Positions 1 to 13,390 are shown, counted from the stretch's first letter. The stretch: 64,000 nt of DNA from Bilabrum cf. latius (GCA_965178125.1 OZ237769.1:310001-374000); one strand, 5' to 3'. Notes: generated by a model from the letters alone, not told the origin. Made by a program: numbers and translations.

Positions 1-1083
1 GAACCGGATGGAGAAAAGATCTTCCGGGGCCGTCATCCCCCCGGGCAGCCCCTCTTTCCTGAGCTGCTCGTACAGTCCACCTTTAGACCGGAAATCGGGA
101 ATACCCGCCGACACGCTCACCCCCGCGCCCGTCAGCAGAGTCACGCTCTTTACGTCGCCTGCGCGCACCGCCTTTGCGATTCCGGGTAGATCCATCCCAT
201 GGGTCTCCAGGCATCCCCCCGGCGACAGGTGCATCGCACTGCTGAGCTGCAGCATGGCGCCGTTGCAGTGTGCCACGGCAATGTCCCTGACCCTTGCAGC
301 CAGCACATCAGCGGGGAGCGAAGCGGGGGCGGGGGCAGCAACGGAAGGAGACGGCGATCCTGACGCGGCGCCGGTTCCGCTTGCAGCCAGACCCTCGTCA
401 GAGCCCACGGCACCATCGCACGATCCACTCGGATCTGCACCTGCACCTGCCAATGCACCAGGACCATCGCCTGCACCTGCACCAGTCTCTGCGGCAGCTG
501 CACTGACAATCGCTTCTCCGCCGGCTGGTGCCAGCCCTTCTGAATCGGAGCTGGCGGGGATGATCCCGGCCTGCCGCGCGGCTTGGACGAGCACGTTGCG
601 CGGGTGCATCTGGCTGTCCGCGTCGGTCGCGTCACCTGCCCCGCCCTCGCCCTCGCCACCAAATTTGGCCTCGCAAAGAGCGTTCACCGAGGGCTGCGTG
701 TAGTCCGATTCGATATAACTGTCGCATTCGAAGCACCACACGGACAGATCAAGAGCGGACACGGCGATCTGCCCCGCGTGCCTGCCCTCGCCCACTGCCT
801 CACTGCCGCCCGCCGCTGCTCCCGGATCGGCACCGTACTTTTCTTCGTTAGCCGCCCTCAGCTCATGTGCTCGACGCAGCATGTGGCTCTTAGCGTACCG
901 CGAGCACAGTACCTAGTGCGTTGACAGGTTGAACCAAACCTCTCCTTCGTGCCCGCATTCTTCGCATGGTTTTGCAACCAGCTCCCGTGCTTTGTCTGGT
1001 GAAATATCCCGAATGCCAGCTTCTGCAACATGCGGACAGTCACGTTTGACTTCAACCGCAAAACCTACCCCGAGGTCGACCAT
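1..1083 (-). CDS. ZnF-UBP zinc finger fused to a SIR2 (sirtuin) deacylase domain, partial (continues past position 1)
   Basis: Read right to left from an ATG at 1083, the frame stays open to the window edge with one TAG (913-915). The N-terminal part (about residues 35-115) has the Cys/His pattern of a UBP-type zinc finger, which binds free ubiquitin C-termini: CEECGHEG, a Cys-Ser-Arg-Tyr, paired His residues, then SVWCFECDSYI. The TAG lies where HDAC6-type fingers have Gln (motif Q-V-x-C-x-R-Y). A Gly/Ala/Ser/Pro linker follows, then the start of a sirtuin: TLLTGAGVSVSAGIPDFRS, the NAD-binding GAG and PDFR motifs, and GLYEQL. The NAD-dependent lysine deacylase fold is cut by the window edge before its catalytic His, so activity cannot be judged. 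The start is the first Met before the zinc finger; the frame is open further upstream, but an oppositely oriented gene begins at 1261. Confident in both domains, less in the exact start. Confidence 0.85.
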
Positions 1084-1260
1084 TGCAAAGCGCAGTTGCT
1101 GTTCTTGCCATTCTTTTCCTGGTTCGGTTGCTCTGGTTCCGCATTGAGCTGCGCGCGGCGCCATGTGAGCGGCACTGCACGCAACTTTCGAGTCGAGCGC
1201 GCAAAACCAGAGTTCACTTGGCTTGCTACCCCTCCACACTTTTGCACCCAAAGATCCAGA

Positions 1261-2602
1261 ATGATCGGATCTATTGCCCAGCTTATGGTTGTATCCGCTC
1301 TTGCAAGCGCCGCCATGGCCGCCAAGTGCAGCTGCAGGTGCGAGGGCTCCGCCGATACCGTGCTGGACGTCACCTCGTGCGGCATGTGCACGGAGGCTGT
1401 TTGCGGGCAGGCCGCGAGCTGCTCTGCTCCCACTGCCGTCTGTAAGTAACCGCACCATAGATGAAATATTTGCTGAAATTGATAGTTTCTGGCTTGTTGC
1501 ACGATTGTCTGCCGCAAACTCTGATCCAAGCACTGCTTGGCAAGGTGTTGTGAACACTCAAGATTATCTCGCTCTTGCTCGCTTGACGGCCCATTGAGCT
1601 AGCAAGGAAATGAATGCATTTTGATTCACAGCACAACTCACCCGGTCGCTTGCGAATTCTTGGAATTCGGTTTGGCCGTTCGACGTCCCGTCTGTTTCCT
1701 GCAACTATACGAACAACATGATCACTGGCCTCTGGCGCCGCCTATCCCACCATCTCCTCGCAGGCGATGCACTCAGCACTTCCATTGGATCCAGTTTCGG
1801 CCTTGGCAACAACTCGGGCAACGGCTCTGGCAACTCGACGAACGATGACATGATGGATGACGACGCGGCTGCTGCCGACGACGATGCCGCTCCCGGCAGC
1901 ACCATCGCAGTGTCTCTGTTCCGGTATAAGGGAAGGTACCTCCAGACCCAGTCTCAGACGACCCCGCCTATCACCTCAAAGCTCGATGGGTGAGCAGGTA
2001 GCAACTTGAAGCACGGACCTGTGTATCCGCGCTTGCACCCCGCGCACGACGGGCAGAGTGCCGTGGAGTACGCTCGCCCGCGCAGTGAGGCAAACACATG
2101 TAGCACCAATTCAACTACTTGCTTTAGTTTTTTTAATATCATGCGCAGTTGCGTGAAGGACATGCCGACGCCCGGCTGGAGCTACACAGCCACGACCACC
2201 ATCGCGGGGCAGACCGTCTAGCAGGACATGCAGACCACAGAGGTCATGGAAATGTACGACGCAGGCACAAAATCTGGATTCGTGGGACTCGCATGGGCGC
2301 TTGCCAAGGTCAAGGGGACGAACATCGACGGCACCAAGTACACCAACAAGTACCTCTGCACGCTCTTCGGCCAGTCACTGACCAACCAGCCGAGCACGCT
2401 CATCGCAGAGGGCGAGATCGCTGGCACCAAGACAGAGGCTCTGCAGCTCTGCCCCGGGAAGGATGCTGCCACTAAGGACAACACTGTCCCCAGGGTCAAG
2501 TCCGACTGCGCAGGGGCTGCAGGGGCGGCGGCGGCGGCGGGCGCCGCGGCTCTGGTGGCTGCGGCTGTGGCGGCCCTGGCAGCTGCCAAGCGTGACGAGT
2601 GA
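1261..2602 (+). CDS. Secreted or membrane-anchored Cys-containing protein, three exons
   Basis: Exons 1261-1441, 1632-1989 and 2149-2602 join in frame through GT-AG introns (GTAAGT at 1442, acceptor CACAG ending 1631; GTGAGC at 1990, acceptor GCGCAG ending 2148), giving 330 aa. Residues 1-20 form a signal peptide ending AMA, followed by a Cys cluster (CSCRCEG, then CGMCTEAVC). The middle has several N-glycosylation sequons and an Asp-rich stretch. The C-terminus is an Ala-rich hydrophobic helix ending KRDE, suggesting a single membrane anchor with a short charged tail. One TAG at 2219 sits before a CAG codon. Stop is TGA at 2600-2602. I recognise no family. The 190- and 159-nt introns are the clearest proof that this is eukaryotic DNA. 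Function unknown; probably a cell-surface protein. Confidence 0.8.
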
Positions 2603-2640
2603 ATAGGGGTGTGACGAGTGGATAGGGGTGTGGCGAGTGG
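2591..2640 (+). repeat. Tandem cluster of the TGTGACGAGTG word
   Basis: Two and a half near-identical units of about 20 nt, each containing TGACGAGTG followed by a GATAGGGG-like tail, run across the end of the upstream gene. The first unit supplies that gene's last two residues and its TGA stop; the others are non-coding. A further pair lies at about 2984-3010, just inside the 3' end of the gene on the other strand. This is the densest local occurrence of a word scattered over the whole window. Confidence 0.8.
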
Positions 2641-2814
2641 TCCGCGCTAGGCGCCATTAAGGTATCCGGGTGGTGCTGTGGCTCTCTGGATGCCGGGGCT
2701 GCATTGCATTGTGGCGCGGTGACAGCTCAATCGTACCGCGTCAAGACCTGGGTACACCACGCATTGATACTATCTTAGTTGGCTCGCTACGACCACAATA
2801 TACCGGGATGCTCG

Positions 2815-4206
2815 TCACGACACACCCACCGGAGCCACACCCTTGCCCCTTGGATCGCCCAGCGATGCCCCATCTCCACCCTCGTCATCCTCCTCCTCCT
2901 CTCGGTCGCTCAGACTCGCCAGGCTATCCAAACCCCACGAGGGCTGCTTCCTCGCCCGCCCCGTGAGGGAGCGCCCGAGCTCGTGTGACGAGTGAGCGTG
3001 TGACGGGTGTTGTATGCCAGCCGGGGTCATCGCCGCCATGCTGGCATGAGCGCTGGCACCGCCCGCTTTGTGGCTCCGGCCAGGGCGCATAGGACTACCG
3101 GTTGCAACCTCACGGGCTGCTCTAGATCTATCCCCATCCCCAGACCTACCGATTAGAGTACCGCCACCACCACCATCAACACCATCAACACCAATACGCC
3201 CCTGTCTCTATCCCATACCTAGTACCTGCTCCTGCCCTAGCAATGCTCCGAATCCCTGCCCCTGCCCATGCTGATGCCCCTACCCATGCCCGAGCGCCTC
3301 CGCAAGCGCGGTATCGAGATCTAGGTTATCGCGCACCAGCGTCTTTAGGTCCTGCGCGACCACGGCGATGTATGGAACAACCTCTCCCACTATGAAAAAT
3401 GCGCTCACCAGCACGCCAAACGCCCATGGCTTGGCTTCAAACCTATAGAGCACCCCCTCATCGGCTGCGATGACCGGCAGAGCACCGTAGATGAACCGAC
3501 CCACGGTCCAGCCGAAGAAGGTCCAGCCGATCCTGCCGGCTTTCCTTCTGGCGTCTTCGTTTCTGTAGGGAAATCCTCCCAGCTGGCACTGGGCGTAGCA
3601 CCACATGCAGCTTGCGACCAGCGGGGCTCCCAGGTTCACAAAAGCGAGCACGCCGTAGATCGTCTTGAGGACCTCCAAAGTGTACGTTTTCGTGAAGAAG
3701 AAGGCGATGTACATGCCGAGCTGTCCGAGCAATAGGAAGGCGTGGCACACAATATAGGCAATCATGGTGCGCCGCGTGAGCTCCATCTGGTTGTTGTCGA
3801 GCATGTCGCGAGCCAGCGTTTGCGCCTCGATCCACAGCACCGCGAGCAGGAACCAGCACGACAGAGCAGAAAAATCACCCAAATTAAATAGAACGCTAAT
3901 AGTTTTCGAAAGCACTTCGTAGCTCGAGTCGGGAGGGGTGTAAATCCCAGCGAGCGCCTCGAAAAGCTGAACGTTCAGAAAACTGAGAACCGTAAGGCTG
4001 CCAAATGTGATCAGTCGAACGCCCATAGAGTACACTACAAGGGACGCGAAAAACGTTCGCACTTCTGTGAAGACTAGCGTCTTGCAGCTGACTCCGCCAT
4101 TGCAGGTAGAGCGAAACAGCATCGCGATTAGTAGCACGAAATATATTATGGCCAAGGTGAATAATGTCACTCCATTTTGGACAACAAGAGCCGCAACAGC
4201 TAGCAT
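2815..4206 (-). CDS. Seven-transmembrane protein with long hydrophilic C-terminal tail
   Basis: One exon, 463 aa, ATG at 4206, TGA at 2815, with two TAG codons (3280 and about 3214) read as Gln in a Gly/His/Gln repeat (GHGQGHQHGQGQG). Seven hydrophobic segments fill roughly residues 1-300: 1-31, 50-78, 105-127, 148-172, 183-209, 227-250 and 262-290. The tail is low complexity, with an acidic run (EEEEDDE) near the end. The 7TM topology with short loops recalls receptor-like or TOM1/THH1-type plant membrane proteins, but I see no diagnostic motif, so the family is not assigned. Under the standard code the protein would end at 3280 and lose the whole tail. Confidence 0.75.
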
Positions 4207-4471
4207 TCTATATTACTATGCTGCCGCGCCCAGTCCAATCTTGATGTAGGGGCAAATAGAGCTTAAAGTGGCACAAATCTCCGCACACTACTGCACTAAT
4301 CATCACGCAGTCCCAGTGGCTGCGTTCGCGGCGACCCTGGTAGTTCACCGTGTGTTGAGCCTCCCACTATCCGGTTCAGCGCGCATGAACATGGTACGTT
4401 AATTGCGTCTAATGACACACTCACTGAACTTGAATCGAGCCGCATTTTTGGTCGATACGCTCCGCGCCCTT

Positions 4472-7400
4472 TCACCACAGCAGCAGCCGCGAGGCGGCTA
4501 CTTCCATAAAGAAAACGAACGTTCGCACGCCCCACTCCCCCACGGGGGCTGGATCCCGCCGCCCCGCCGGCGGCACCGGCAGTTCTAAACCGGAAGCCCT
4601 AGCGAACGGCGTCCCCTGGGCCTCCTCGTCCTCGTCCCATGGGTCGGGCACCCCGTCCTCCTCCTCCTAGGCCTACCCCCCCTTGCCCCCCTCCCCCTGC
4701 GCCTCCACCCCGGCATCGAACATCGCACGCAGCTGCGCACCGGAGAAACGACCCGCACCGAAGAGGGTTACAACCGCCTCCGACAGCTCCTTGTACCCCA
4801 GGCCGCCCGACGAATCCCGATCGAACGTTCGGAAATCGTGAGCCAGCGCAGACCGGAACTGCGCCCTCCCTTTGATCCGAGCCTGCAGGATCCAGGCCAC
4901 GAGTTGTTCCCTGTCCACCCGCAGGGCCAGCCGCAGCGTCTTCTTCACGTGGCCGGGTAGCCTGAGGTTGTCCCAAGCAGGCTCCCAGCCCGTCACTGCT
5001 TCCCTGTTGATCTTGTCCAGCACATCGTCCTGTTCGTGCTGGAGCAGCATCAGGCGCACGATCTCCCTGGCCCGGCGCACCCACACCCAGTTCAAGGAGC
5101 CGTCCTCCATCTCAGGGAACACAACCGTGGAGCCCGTCGCCTTCCGCACCATCACCTTCTGGTCCACCGACAGCCCCGACGCGCGGACCAGCCGACCCAG
5201 CCGCGCCGAGCTCCACAGCGACGCCACTGTTCCCTCGGCGTCCTTCCTGGCTCGTGCGATCCCCGAGGAACCTTGCACAGGGTCACCACCCGTGATGGCC
5301 TGGATGGCACCGGAGAGGTCGCTGTACCTGGACAGCTGGTCTGCCCTGGCTCCCTGCATGGACGGCCGCCGCATCTGCATGCGTTGTTCCCTGAGCCGCA
5401 TGCCCTCTTCGCCTGTCTCCCCCCTTCGGATCGCGTCCAGGCGCGCCTTCCTTTCGCTATCCGGAATCGCGATTCCTCCGCCGCCCCCCCCACCCCCGCC
5501 GCCGCTGCGGGGGGGTCGCCCGGCCCGCTGGGGCGAAGCAGCGCCCGAGCCCGACGCCAAACGCGCCGAGTTGGGTGGGTCCGCCGAGCGGCTGCGCGCG
5601 TGCGCGGCGCCGAGCGGAACCGTTTGCGACCGAAGCGGGCACCCGTCCGCGTCATCGTAGCTGCCCGATAATGTTCCCTGGCCGTGTGACGAGCCCGCGA
5701 TGTCCCCCTCCCTCGAGGGGGCCCTGGGCCTCGACCCCCTGGGCCTGGTGGGAACGGTGCCGCGGCGGGAGGATGGTCCCCCCGTTGGGCGGGCCAATTC
5801 CGATTCCGAATCTTCGCCCGAGCTCGCCTCCCCTTCGTCGTTGCCGACGCCGCGCGATGATGCACCCGGCGCCCCGGGGCTCACGGACCCCACCCGCTCT
5901 AGAGCCGCGACGGCGGCGTCCTCGTCCGGTGACTCCGGCGTGTGACGAGCGCGCAGGCCGCCGTAATCACCTGCGAAACGGGAGGCAGAGTCTTGGTCTT
6001 CGCCATGCCCGTGCAGCTGATCGTCTGCAGCGGCCGAGTGGTCAGAAGGAAGCCTCACCCTCGCGCTCTACATCGACATGCCTCCGGCTGTTTCAGAGGC
6101 CGCGCCGTCCGCCTCTGCCTCTGTGAGATCCAAGGCGCCTTCGTGCGCTCCTCCTCGGGTTTGACCACCCCTTCCAGCCTTGTTCTATCGGTTCTAGCCC
6201 GCGCCGCCGGCGGTCACCCGAGTGGGCCTGATATTGCGGCCCGGGCTGTGCGGGGCGTCAATACCGCGACTCCCCCCCGAAGCTGACGCGGCGGAATCTT
6301 GATCCGATCCCGACTCAGCACCCGATCGGCGCGGCCCGCGGCTCCGCAGCAGATCCGATCCTTCGCTCGGCCCCGCGAAGCCTAGATCCTCTGCACCCAA
6401 GTCGTGCAGCTCGTCCGACCCTACGCTCTCCATCAGCGAGCCGCTGCCCATGGAGACGTATTGCCCGTACGACCCTGCTTCTATATGAGCGCTTCCGTTT
6501 GAGGACACGGGGTCCCGGGGTCCATACCCGGAGGCCTCTTCGTGCACGCCATCGCCATAATCGGTAGCCGCCTTGCTCGACGACTGCTTGGGGGAAGAGG
6601 TCACAGACGACGATTCGGCAGCCGCTTTGGAGCCGCGCCTGGGCCGGTTGCCTCCCGCAATGCCCGCGCCGCTGTCACCGCCCTCACCAGTGAATCCCCC
6701 CATGGACACCTGCGATAGCCGCCGCCTCGCAAACCTGACTTTCTCCACGGCACCCAGGTCCGCGATGCTGTTCTTGCGGCCGGCCTCTCGTACCGCACTC
6801 CTCACCAGATCCTGCACCTTGCTGTGTGCCTCTACTTCCTGCAGGGCGTTTGCAGCGCGATTTCTCTGCTCTAGCTTGGCGCGGGCCCGCGACACTGTCT
6901 TGCTCGCCCTCTCGCCCCGCTGCTTCTCCTTCTCCTTCTCCTCCCGGGAGCCCTGCAGCGCGGTCGCTGCGGCTTTCATGTCTGCAGCGGTAAAGAAGCT
7001 GTCGGGCCGTCGCAGGGCCGAGTTGCGGCGTTTCCTGCCCCTGGACCCCGCATTCGACGGCTTGCTTCCCTTGCTGGATTTGCTGCGCGCATCCTCATCA
7101 TCCGGACCACCATCACCACCATCACCACCATCACCGTCATCATCATCACCATCATCATCGTCATCGTCGTCCCCGCTGTCCAGACCAGAGATCGCCGACT
7201 GTGCACCAAGCGACTGCCTGCGGGCTCGCGCCTGACTACTCCTCCTGCGCGCGCTGCCCGGGCCCCCGCCCCCGCTCGTTGTTCCCTGGGCCTCCCTAGC
7301 CTCGTTGTTCTCTCGCTCCAAAATGGCTGCCTCCTCTTCCTCCCTGAGCGCAACTGCCTGGGTCACCACCTCCGATGCGGCAGCGAGCTGCACGTCGGTG

Positions 7401-10400
7401 AGTCGCGTGGCGTCCAGGCCGGCGGCGATCGATGCTCGCCTTCCCCTGATCCGATCCGCAACGGGCAGCTTCGCACCGCGCCCGCCCCTGAGCTTGAAGA
7501 TTCTCCGGAGCACCACCCTCCTCAGCACAATGCACGCGTGTATGATGCCCCACTTGAACAGGGCTTTCTGCCTGGCCCTGCCGCCCACCGGCAGACCTAC
7601 AATGCCCCAGGCCGAACGAGGCACCCCGCCGCGCCTGCACAGCGCCCGCACGCACAAGGCCACGGCGAGATCTTCGGCGGGGAGCATGCACGGCTGCTGC
7701 AGCAAGGACATGAACAGCGCAACTCGCGCGTCGCTGGCATATGCCCTCACGCACCGCAGGACCGTCTTGACGTGCTTGTCGGCGATCTTGGCCAGGCCGT
7801 ACTTGCGCTGGTAGTAGTCGGCGGTTGACAGATCCAGCCGGCTCCACTCGAGGGCAGCCGAGGGAACAGCGCTCTACTTCCGGTTATCGCCCTGCCGGAA
7901 GGCGTCTCCGGCCTGCTTGATCTGCCGGATGCTGCCCTCGGTGGGAGGATCGTCCCCCGCGCCGAGCACGATCAGCTCTGGTCCGAGGGGCTCCAGCAGC
8001 TCCGGTCCGTCCCAGCCGGCTACCCCGGTCGGCGCCGAGGAGCCAGAGGAAACCCCACCCCCGCCCCCGCCGCTGCCGCTGCCACCGGCCGCCCCGCGGC
8101 TGCCGGGCCGGCTCGAGTGCGCGCTGGTGATCGACCGCATGGACCGGCCCCAGTTCGCACTCGTCACACCGAGCACGTGCCTCCGGGACCCCACGCCGCG
8201 GGTCAGGGCTAGGGAGGGCGGCGCGAACCCGATCCCACTCGTCACACCGACACCAAGCAGCGGTGACCCCCCGGCAGTGGCCGATGCGGCTGCTGACGTG
8301 GTCGTTTGATGACCCCCCGCCTCTCCCAACCCGCCCCCCACACCGTACAGGGACATCGCCCCTCCTGAGGGCCCCGGCCGATCCCCCCCGCCGCTTGTGC
8401 CCCTGCCAGCGCCCGTCGTGTCGGAAGTGCCCGGCCTCCCCAAGGAGGACGAACCGTCTCCGCCCTGACCCCCACTCGTCACACCGACCTAACCCGCCTG
8501 TTCCACCAGGCCCGCCAGCATGCTCCTCAGCAGCGACTCCCTGTCGTTGAGGATGCTCGTGATCTGGCCCAGGCACCACCTCAGGGGGTACGGGGCCTTG
8601 ATCTTGCCCCTCTTCTTCATCAGGGTCTGGAGAACGTTCGCTACGGCGACACGGTTCTTCGTCCGCCGCTTGGTGCCTGTCCCAAGGGAAAACCCCTTGA
8701 TCCGAGTGAACCGGGGACGTCCCCCCCGAGCACCCCTCGACCCCATGGCGGGGGCGCGCAGCCGCCGCTTCCCATCTGCGACCAAGTGCCCCCCCTCGTC
8801 CACGCCCAAACCGGAAGCATCCCCACCCACGCCCGCAAAGAAATTGCTCGGCTCCGCACCGGATCCAGCCCCCTTCGTCGCCCGGACACCACCACCAGGC
8901 AATGCACCCAACAGGCTATCAGCATCGCTGTCCTCACCTGCCCCGGCGCTGCCTGTGCCCCCCCCTTCTGTGCCACCGATCTGAACGGATTTATGCGCCT
9001 GCTCGCTCATCCCCGCCTATTTTCGCAGAGCCGCTAGCACGCTAGCTCCTTGCTTTACCCGGGCTCGTAGCGCAAGCACGTGCTCCATCCACAGCCTCCG
9101 CCGCAGCTGCTCCTCCTCACCCCAGCCTCCCCGCGGGGGGCCTCTTCGGCCCTTCGGTTTCTTCGCCTTGAGAACCTTCCCTCCTGCGGAACTGGCGCCG
9201 CGCAATTCGTCCTCATCCCCGCGGTCTCTCTGATTCTTCTTTTTGCCCCCCGTCCTGGATCCCGCCCCCTCCCTCCCCTTCCCCTTCGCCTTGCCCTTCC
9301 CCTTGCCCTTGCCTCTGCCTCTGCCCCTGGTACCAGCCCCCCTTGCTGCATCGTCGGGCCCCGATAAGCCGACATCGCTACTTCCGCCGTCGTCTGGTGA
9401 CCCGCCGCCCCGCCGACTCCTTTTGTGTTTCTTGCCCTTCTTCCTGTGTTTCTTCCTGTGCTCCTCTCCACCAGCGTGACTCCCGCCGCCGCTGTTGCTG
9501 CTGTCGGTGCCAGACCCTGCCTGCCCTTCCCCGTCACCGTCCGCACCCCTTTTGCTGTGCCTGCGACTCTTCCTCCTCCTGCTCCTGCTCCTGCTCTTCT
9601 TCCGGTCTTTCCTGCTCTTACCCTCCCCATCGGCACCACTTTCACCACCGGACGATTCATCAATTCCACCACCCGGACGCCTGCCTCGCCGCCGGCTGCC
9701 GTTCCCGCGTCTGCCCTCGCCCTCGCCGTCTGAACCTGTGCCGGATCCTTCGCGACCACCGCCCCTTTGGCCACCCCTTCGACGGCTTCGTCTGCCACGT
9801 CCCTTGCTGCTTCTACTTTGGCGACCTTTTTTGCCACCCCCACCCCCTGACTCCTCCTCGTCTCCGTCCTCGCTGCCGGAATGGCCACCCCCGCGCCCGC
9901 CCTTTCCTAGTCTGCCCGTTCTGCGCTTCCGCGTGCCTCCCTCACCCTCCTCACTCGTCACACCATCCGAATCACCTTCAGCCAAGGACCCCTCGCTGCC
10001 GTACCCCTCGCCGGTTTGCCCACCCCCACGGACTGTGGCCGGCCCGCCGTGCCTCCGTCCGTCACCATCACCACCCATGCCGCTGCCACCGGACGACGCA
10101 CCACCCACCCCACGCGCTTCACTCGTCACACTGGAACCAGCCCCGGAGCCCCTCCGTCGCCCGCTGCCTCGAGAACTGCTCCCGTGGCTGCCCCTGCGGC
10201 TGCCCCTCCGCATCTTCCGTCCGTGGCGAGACCCCCCCCCAGAACCCCCCCCTGGAGATCCATCCGCTCCGGCCGAAGAAGAATAAGAGCCACCTCCTCC
10301 TTCGCCATCGCCCCCGCCGGTGCCGTCTTGTTCCCCAGCCATGTCCAGCAGGGCATCCCGGTCGCGGATGCTGAAGGACGCCCGCGACAGCCGCCTGCTC

Positions 10401-13390
10401 TTGCGCCTTTGTCGCTTCATCTTCATTTTCAGCGTGGCGCGCCTCCGCTCCGTCTCATCACGAATCTGCCTAGAGGCCTACAGCAGAGCGCCGTTGATCA
10501 GCTCGACGTCGGCCGTGGCATGCATCTTCTCCCACTCGCTGCGGCATGCCTCCCACTTGTTCCTCAGCATGAGCGCCGCGCGCTCCAGCACGTCGGCGCT
10601 GTACCCTTGCAACGCAATGCCCCTGGCCTGCGCCACCAAGCGAACGTTCTCCAGCTCCTAGCGAAGCTGCACCATGGCGGTCCGCGCCACGGCATTCTCG
10701 TCCTGCTGATCCGCCGCCCGCGCAGCGTGACCCGCCGCAGCGGCCCGCTCCACGTCAGTCTTCGCCCTCGCCTCCTCCATCCGATCGATGTGTTCCCCGA
10801 GCCGTCGCTCCCACAGTCCCTGGGAACAGTCCCACAGGTAGGCCAGCGACCGCCCAACCTATGCGCACGACCGGCCGAGACGGCGGAACAGCTCCGTGCC
10901 CGCTGACTCGTACGCGCACAGCACGTCCACGCTCACGGAAAGCAGTCTCCTGGCCTGGAACGCCCGTCGGGACAGCTCGGAGGAATCCAAGATAGCCCGG
11001 CTTAGCCCGTCCTCGTCGCCCGCCACCCCAAGCAAAGCGTCACCCTCGGCGTCTCTGCGGAGCAGCTGCTCCATCCGGGCCGACAAACCGGAAGTAGCAC
11101 TCACACCAGCACCAGACGATAAAAATGAAGAAGAAGACGCCGCGGACCCGCGCGCCTTGAACGCATCGAGTGGGGAGAGGCCATGGTGACCCGGACCCTC
11201 CTCCTCTGCCGAATCCACGATTTCAGCTCCGGATCCGGGACCCGTCACCTGCCCCAGCCGCGCCTTCCAGTACCCCTGCAGGGCCAGCACGAGCGGATCC
11301 GTCCTCGTGGATCGCAGGGACAGGGCGTGCTCGGGGGCGCGGGCCGGCGCGCTGCCCGACGTCAGCTTCCAGCCACCTGTCGATGTCCCTGCCCCGCGAG
11401 CCATGGCCCCGTGGTGTCCCCCCGGTAGTATGACGAGTGCGAGGTCGGTGCCACCCATGCCTCCCTCTGCGGCAGCAGCAGCAGCAGCAGCCCAAGAGCC
11501 GTCGCCGATGCTGGCCAAAGCAGCGACGGCTGCGCGGGCCGCCCGATGCCCCGGCCGATCCAGTTGTTCCCTGGCGCCAGCCAGCTGCTCATCCAGCCAA
11601 TTTCCGAGCATGCGAGCTGCCCTGCGGTCAGACAGCTCGGACACGATCTGAGGCCACAGGAGACCCCGGAGCAGCGCGTCAAGACGGGCACCAACACCCT
11701 CCCCCCGCGTTGTTCCCTGAAGCGTGCTTGCCTTAGATAGGCGTGCGGGCCGGGGTACCAGCGCCGTCGAGTTGTGGGCAGCAGAGCGCGGGATCGGAAC
11801 CGGGAGGCGGCCGTGCCTACTTGAGAGCCCGCGCTGTTTTTTAGAGGCCATCGCACTCGTCACACGGATACCACTCGTCATATGGCTGCTCCCGATGGCG
11901 CTGCGCCCCCTTCTCAGCAGCCGTCGGATCTCTTGAGACCGCGCGGTGGCGCTATCGTGCGCTGCACCCAGCTCGCAACGCCGACGTGGACCGTGTCCGG
12001 CTCCGAATCCGCCCACCTGGCCGTTCCGCTGCTCCGCAGTGGAGGCAGAAGCTGGCGATGAACGTTTACCACCACGTGATGAAGAATAAGAAGAAGAAGC
12101 GGCGGAAGAACACAGCAGAAGGGTAGGGGAGGCCAGCGGAACCGGCTGCATGCGGCCGAGCCCACGCCGCTGCGCCCCCGCAGCACGACCCGCCACCCTG
12201 CTCTGGGCAGCGAGTCGGAGAGCCTCCACGTCCTCCGGGGTGGGGGACGGGGCGCGGGCGCTGGGTGGGGCCACCAAACCGGAAGTGGTTGCGCCGCCGC
12301 TCGAGTGGTCCTGCTCCTCATCGAACTCTGGGAGTGAGGGCATGTGCGCCATGGACTCGGAATCGTTGTCGCCGAGTCCGCGGAGCGTGAATTTGTGCAC
12401 CCCGGAACCACTAGTCACACCGCCGTGCACGAATGTACCATGTGACGAGTGCAATGGGTCTCCCCGTGGTGTCTCCTCCTGCGACGCATCCGTGGGGGCT
12501 GCGGGCATCGGCACTGGGGGGGTCTCGGGATGGTGACCCCTCGAGGGGGGTGGCCCCGGGGGATTTCCCCTGGGGGGTGCATGGCCGTGTGCTTGTCCCC
12601 TCGGCGGGGGTCCCGGCTTTCCAGGTGGCCCCGGCCTCGAGTGGGGTGCGCCGGCTTCTGCTGATGGGTACTCCATGGGCGGCTCGGTTAGGTTATTCCC
12701 AGCGTGCTGCGGCCCGTACACGCCCTCAGGTTGTGCTTCTTCTCCACTTGCATTGGACTGCTTGGACTCTGACCAGTCCTGATGAGGCCGGTGCTGCTGC
12801 TGCGGCCGGTGCTGCTGATGCGACCGCTGCTGTTCGAGCCTTGCGACCATCCGCTCGATGTCATCGAGAGAGTGAGCAGCGGCTTCTGCCTGGGCACCTG
12901 CTCGGCGTATGGCGATAGCAGCGGTCTTTCGAGCGCCAGGACCGCTTCTTTGCTGCCATCCCGGCCGAAGAGCATCTGTTTTCCTCATTGCCTGCGACCA
13001 TTGCAGACCTGCTCGCCGCTGGGTGGAGATTCGCCCCGCGGTCGATGCTCGCTTTTCGCTGGCCGCCCTGAGGCCGATGCCCGCGAATGGCATTCTTGAT
13101 ACTGTGGCTTTGCTGCTTGTGGACCGAGAAGCTGTTGTGTGGCTCCCGATTTTCATCGCGCTAATAAACTCCGAGATTGCTGGCTCGACCGTGTCCAGTT
13201 TTGCTTCCTGCTCATCTCCATCTGACTGATCAGCGACCTCCTGCAGAACAGAATCAGCTTCCCGTAATACCTTCGCCACGGTTCCGTCCTTCAGTGCGGC
13301 GTCTCTGTGCCGCTAGTAGCCCCGGCGGTCTCCCGCATAGTCGATGGCCGACGCAAAGAGCTCGTCTTTGCTTAGCTTAGGCTGCTGCAT
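4472..13390 (-). CDS. 2,972-aa low-complexity protein with coiled coils and a C-terminal EF-hand
   Basis: A single frame runs from ATG at 13390 to TGA at 4472 with no TGA or TAA, broken only by about a dozen TAG codons (for example 10859, 9017, 8489, 7874, 6194, 4673). Layout: Ala/Ser/Pro-rich N-terminus with charged helices around 10430-10900 (predicted coiled coil); an extreme Arg/Ser/Gly/Lys-rich stretch at about 9100-10420; more ordered segments at about 8490-8760 (KKRGKIKAPYPLRWCLGQ) and 7400-7860 (DYYQRKYGLAKIADKHVK); an Asp run at about 7090-7190; and an ordered C-terminal third from about 5450. An EF-hand loop lies near 4790-4825: D-x-D-x-S-G-G-L then Glu at position 12, so calcium binding is likely. 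I recognise no family; the large-scaffold-plus-EF-hand plan would suit a cytoskeletal or flagellar protein, but that is a guess. Full of the dispersed words described in the findings. Confidence 0.75.

Noticed and set aside
9017-10426. Long plus-strand open frames opposite the Arg/Ser/Gly-rich region
   Set aside because: Pro/Ser/Leu-rich shadows that follow automatically from GC-rich repeats on the minus strand; no motif, and the minus frame links to ordered domains.
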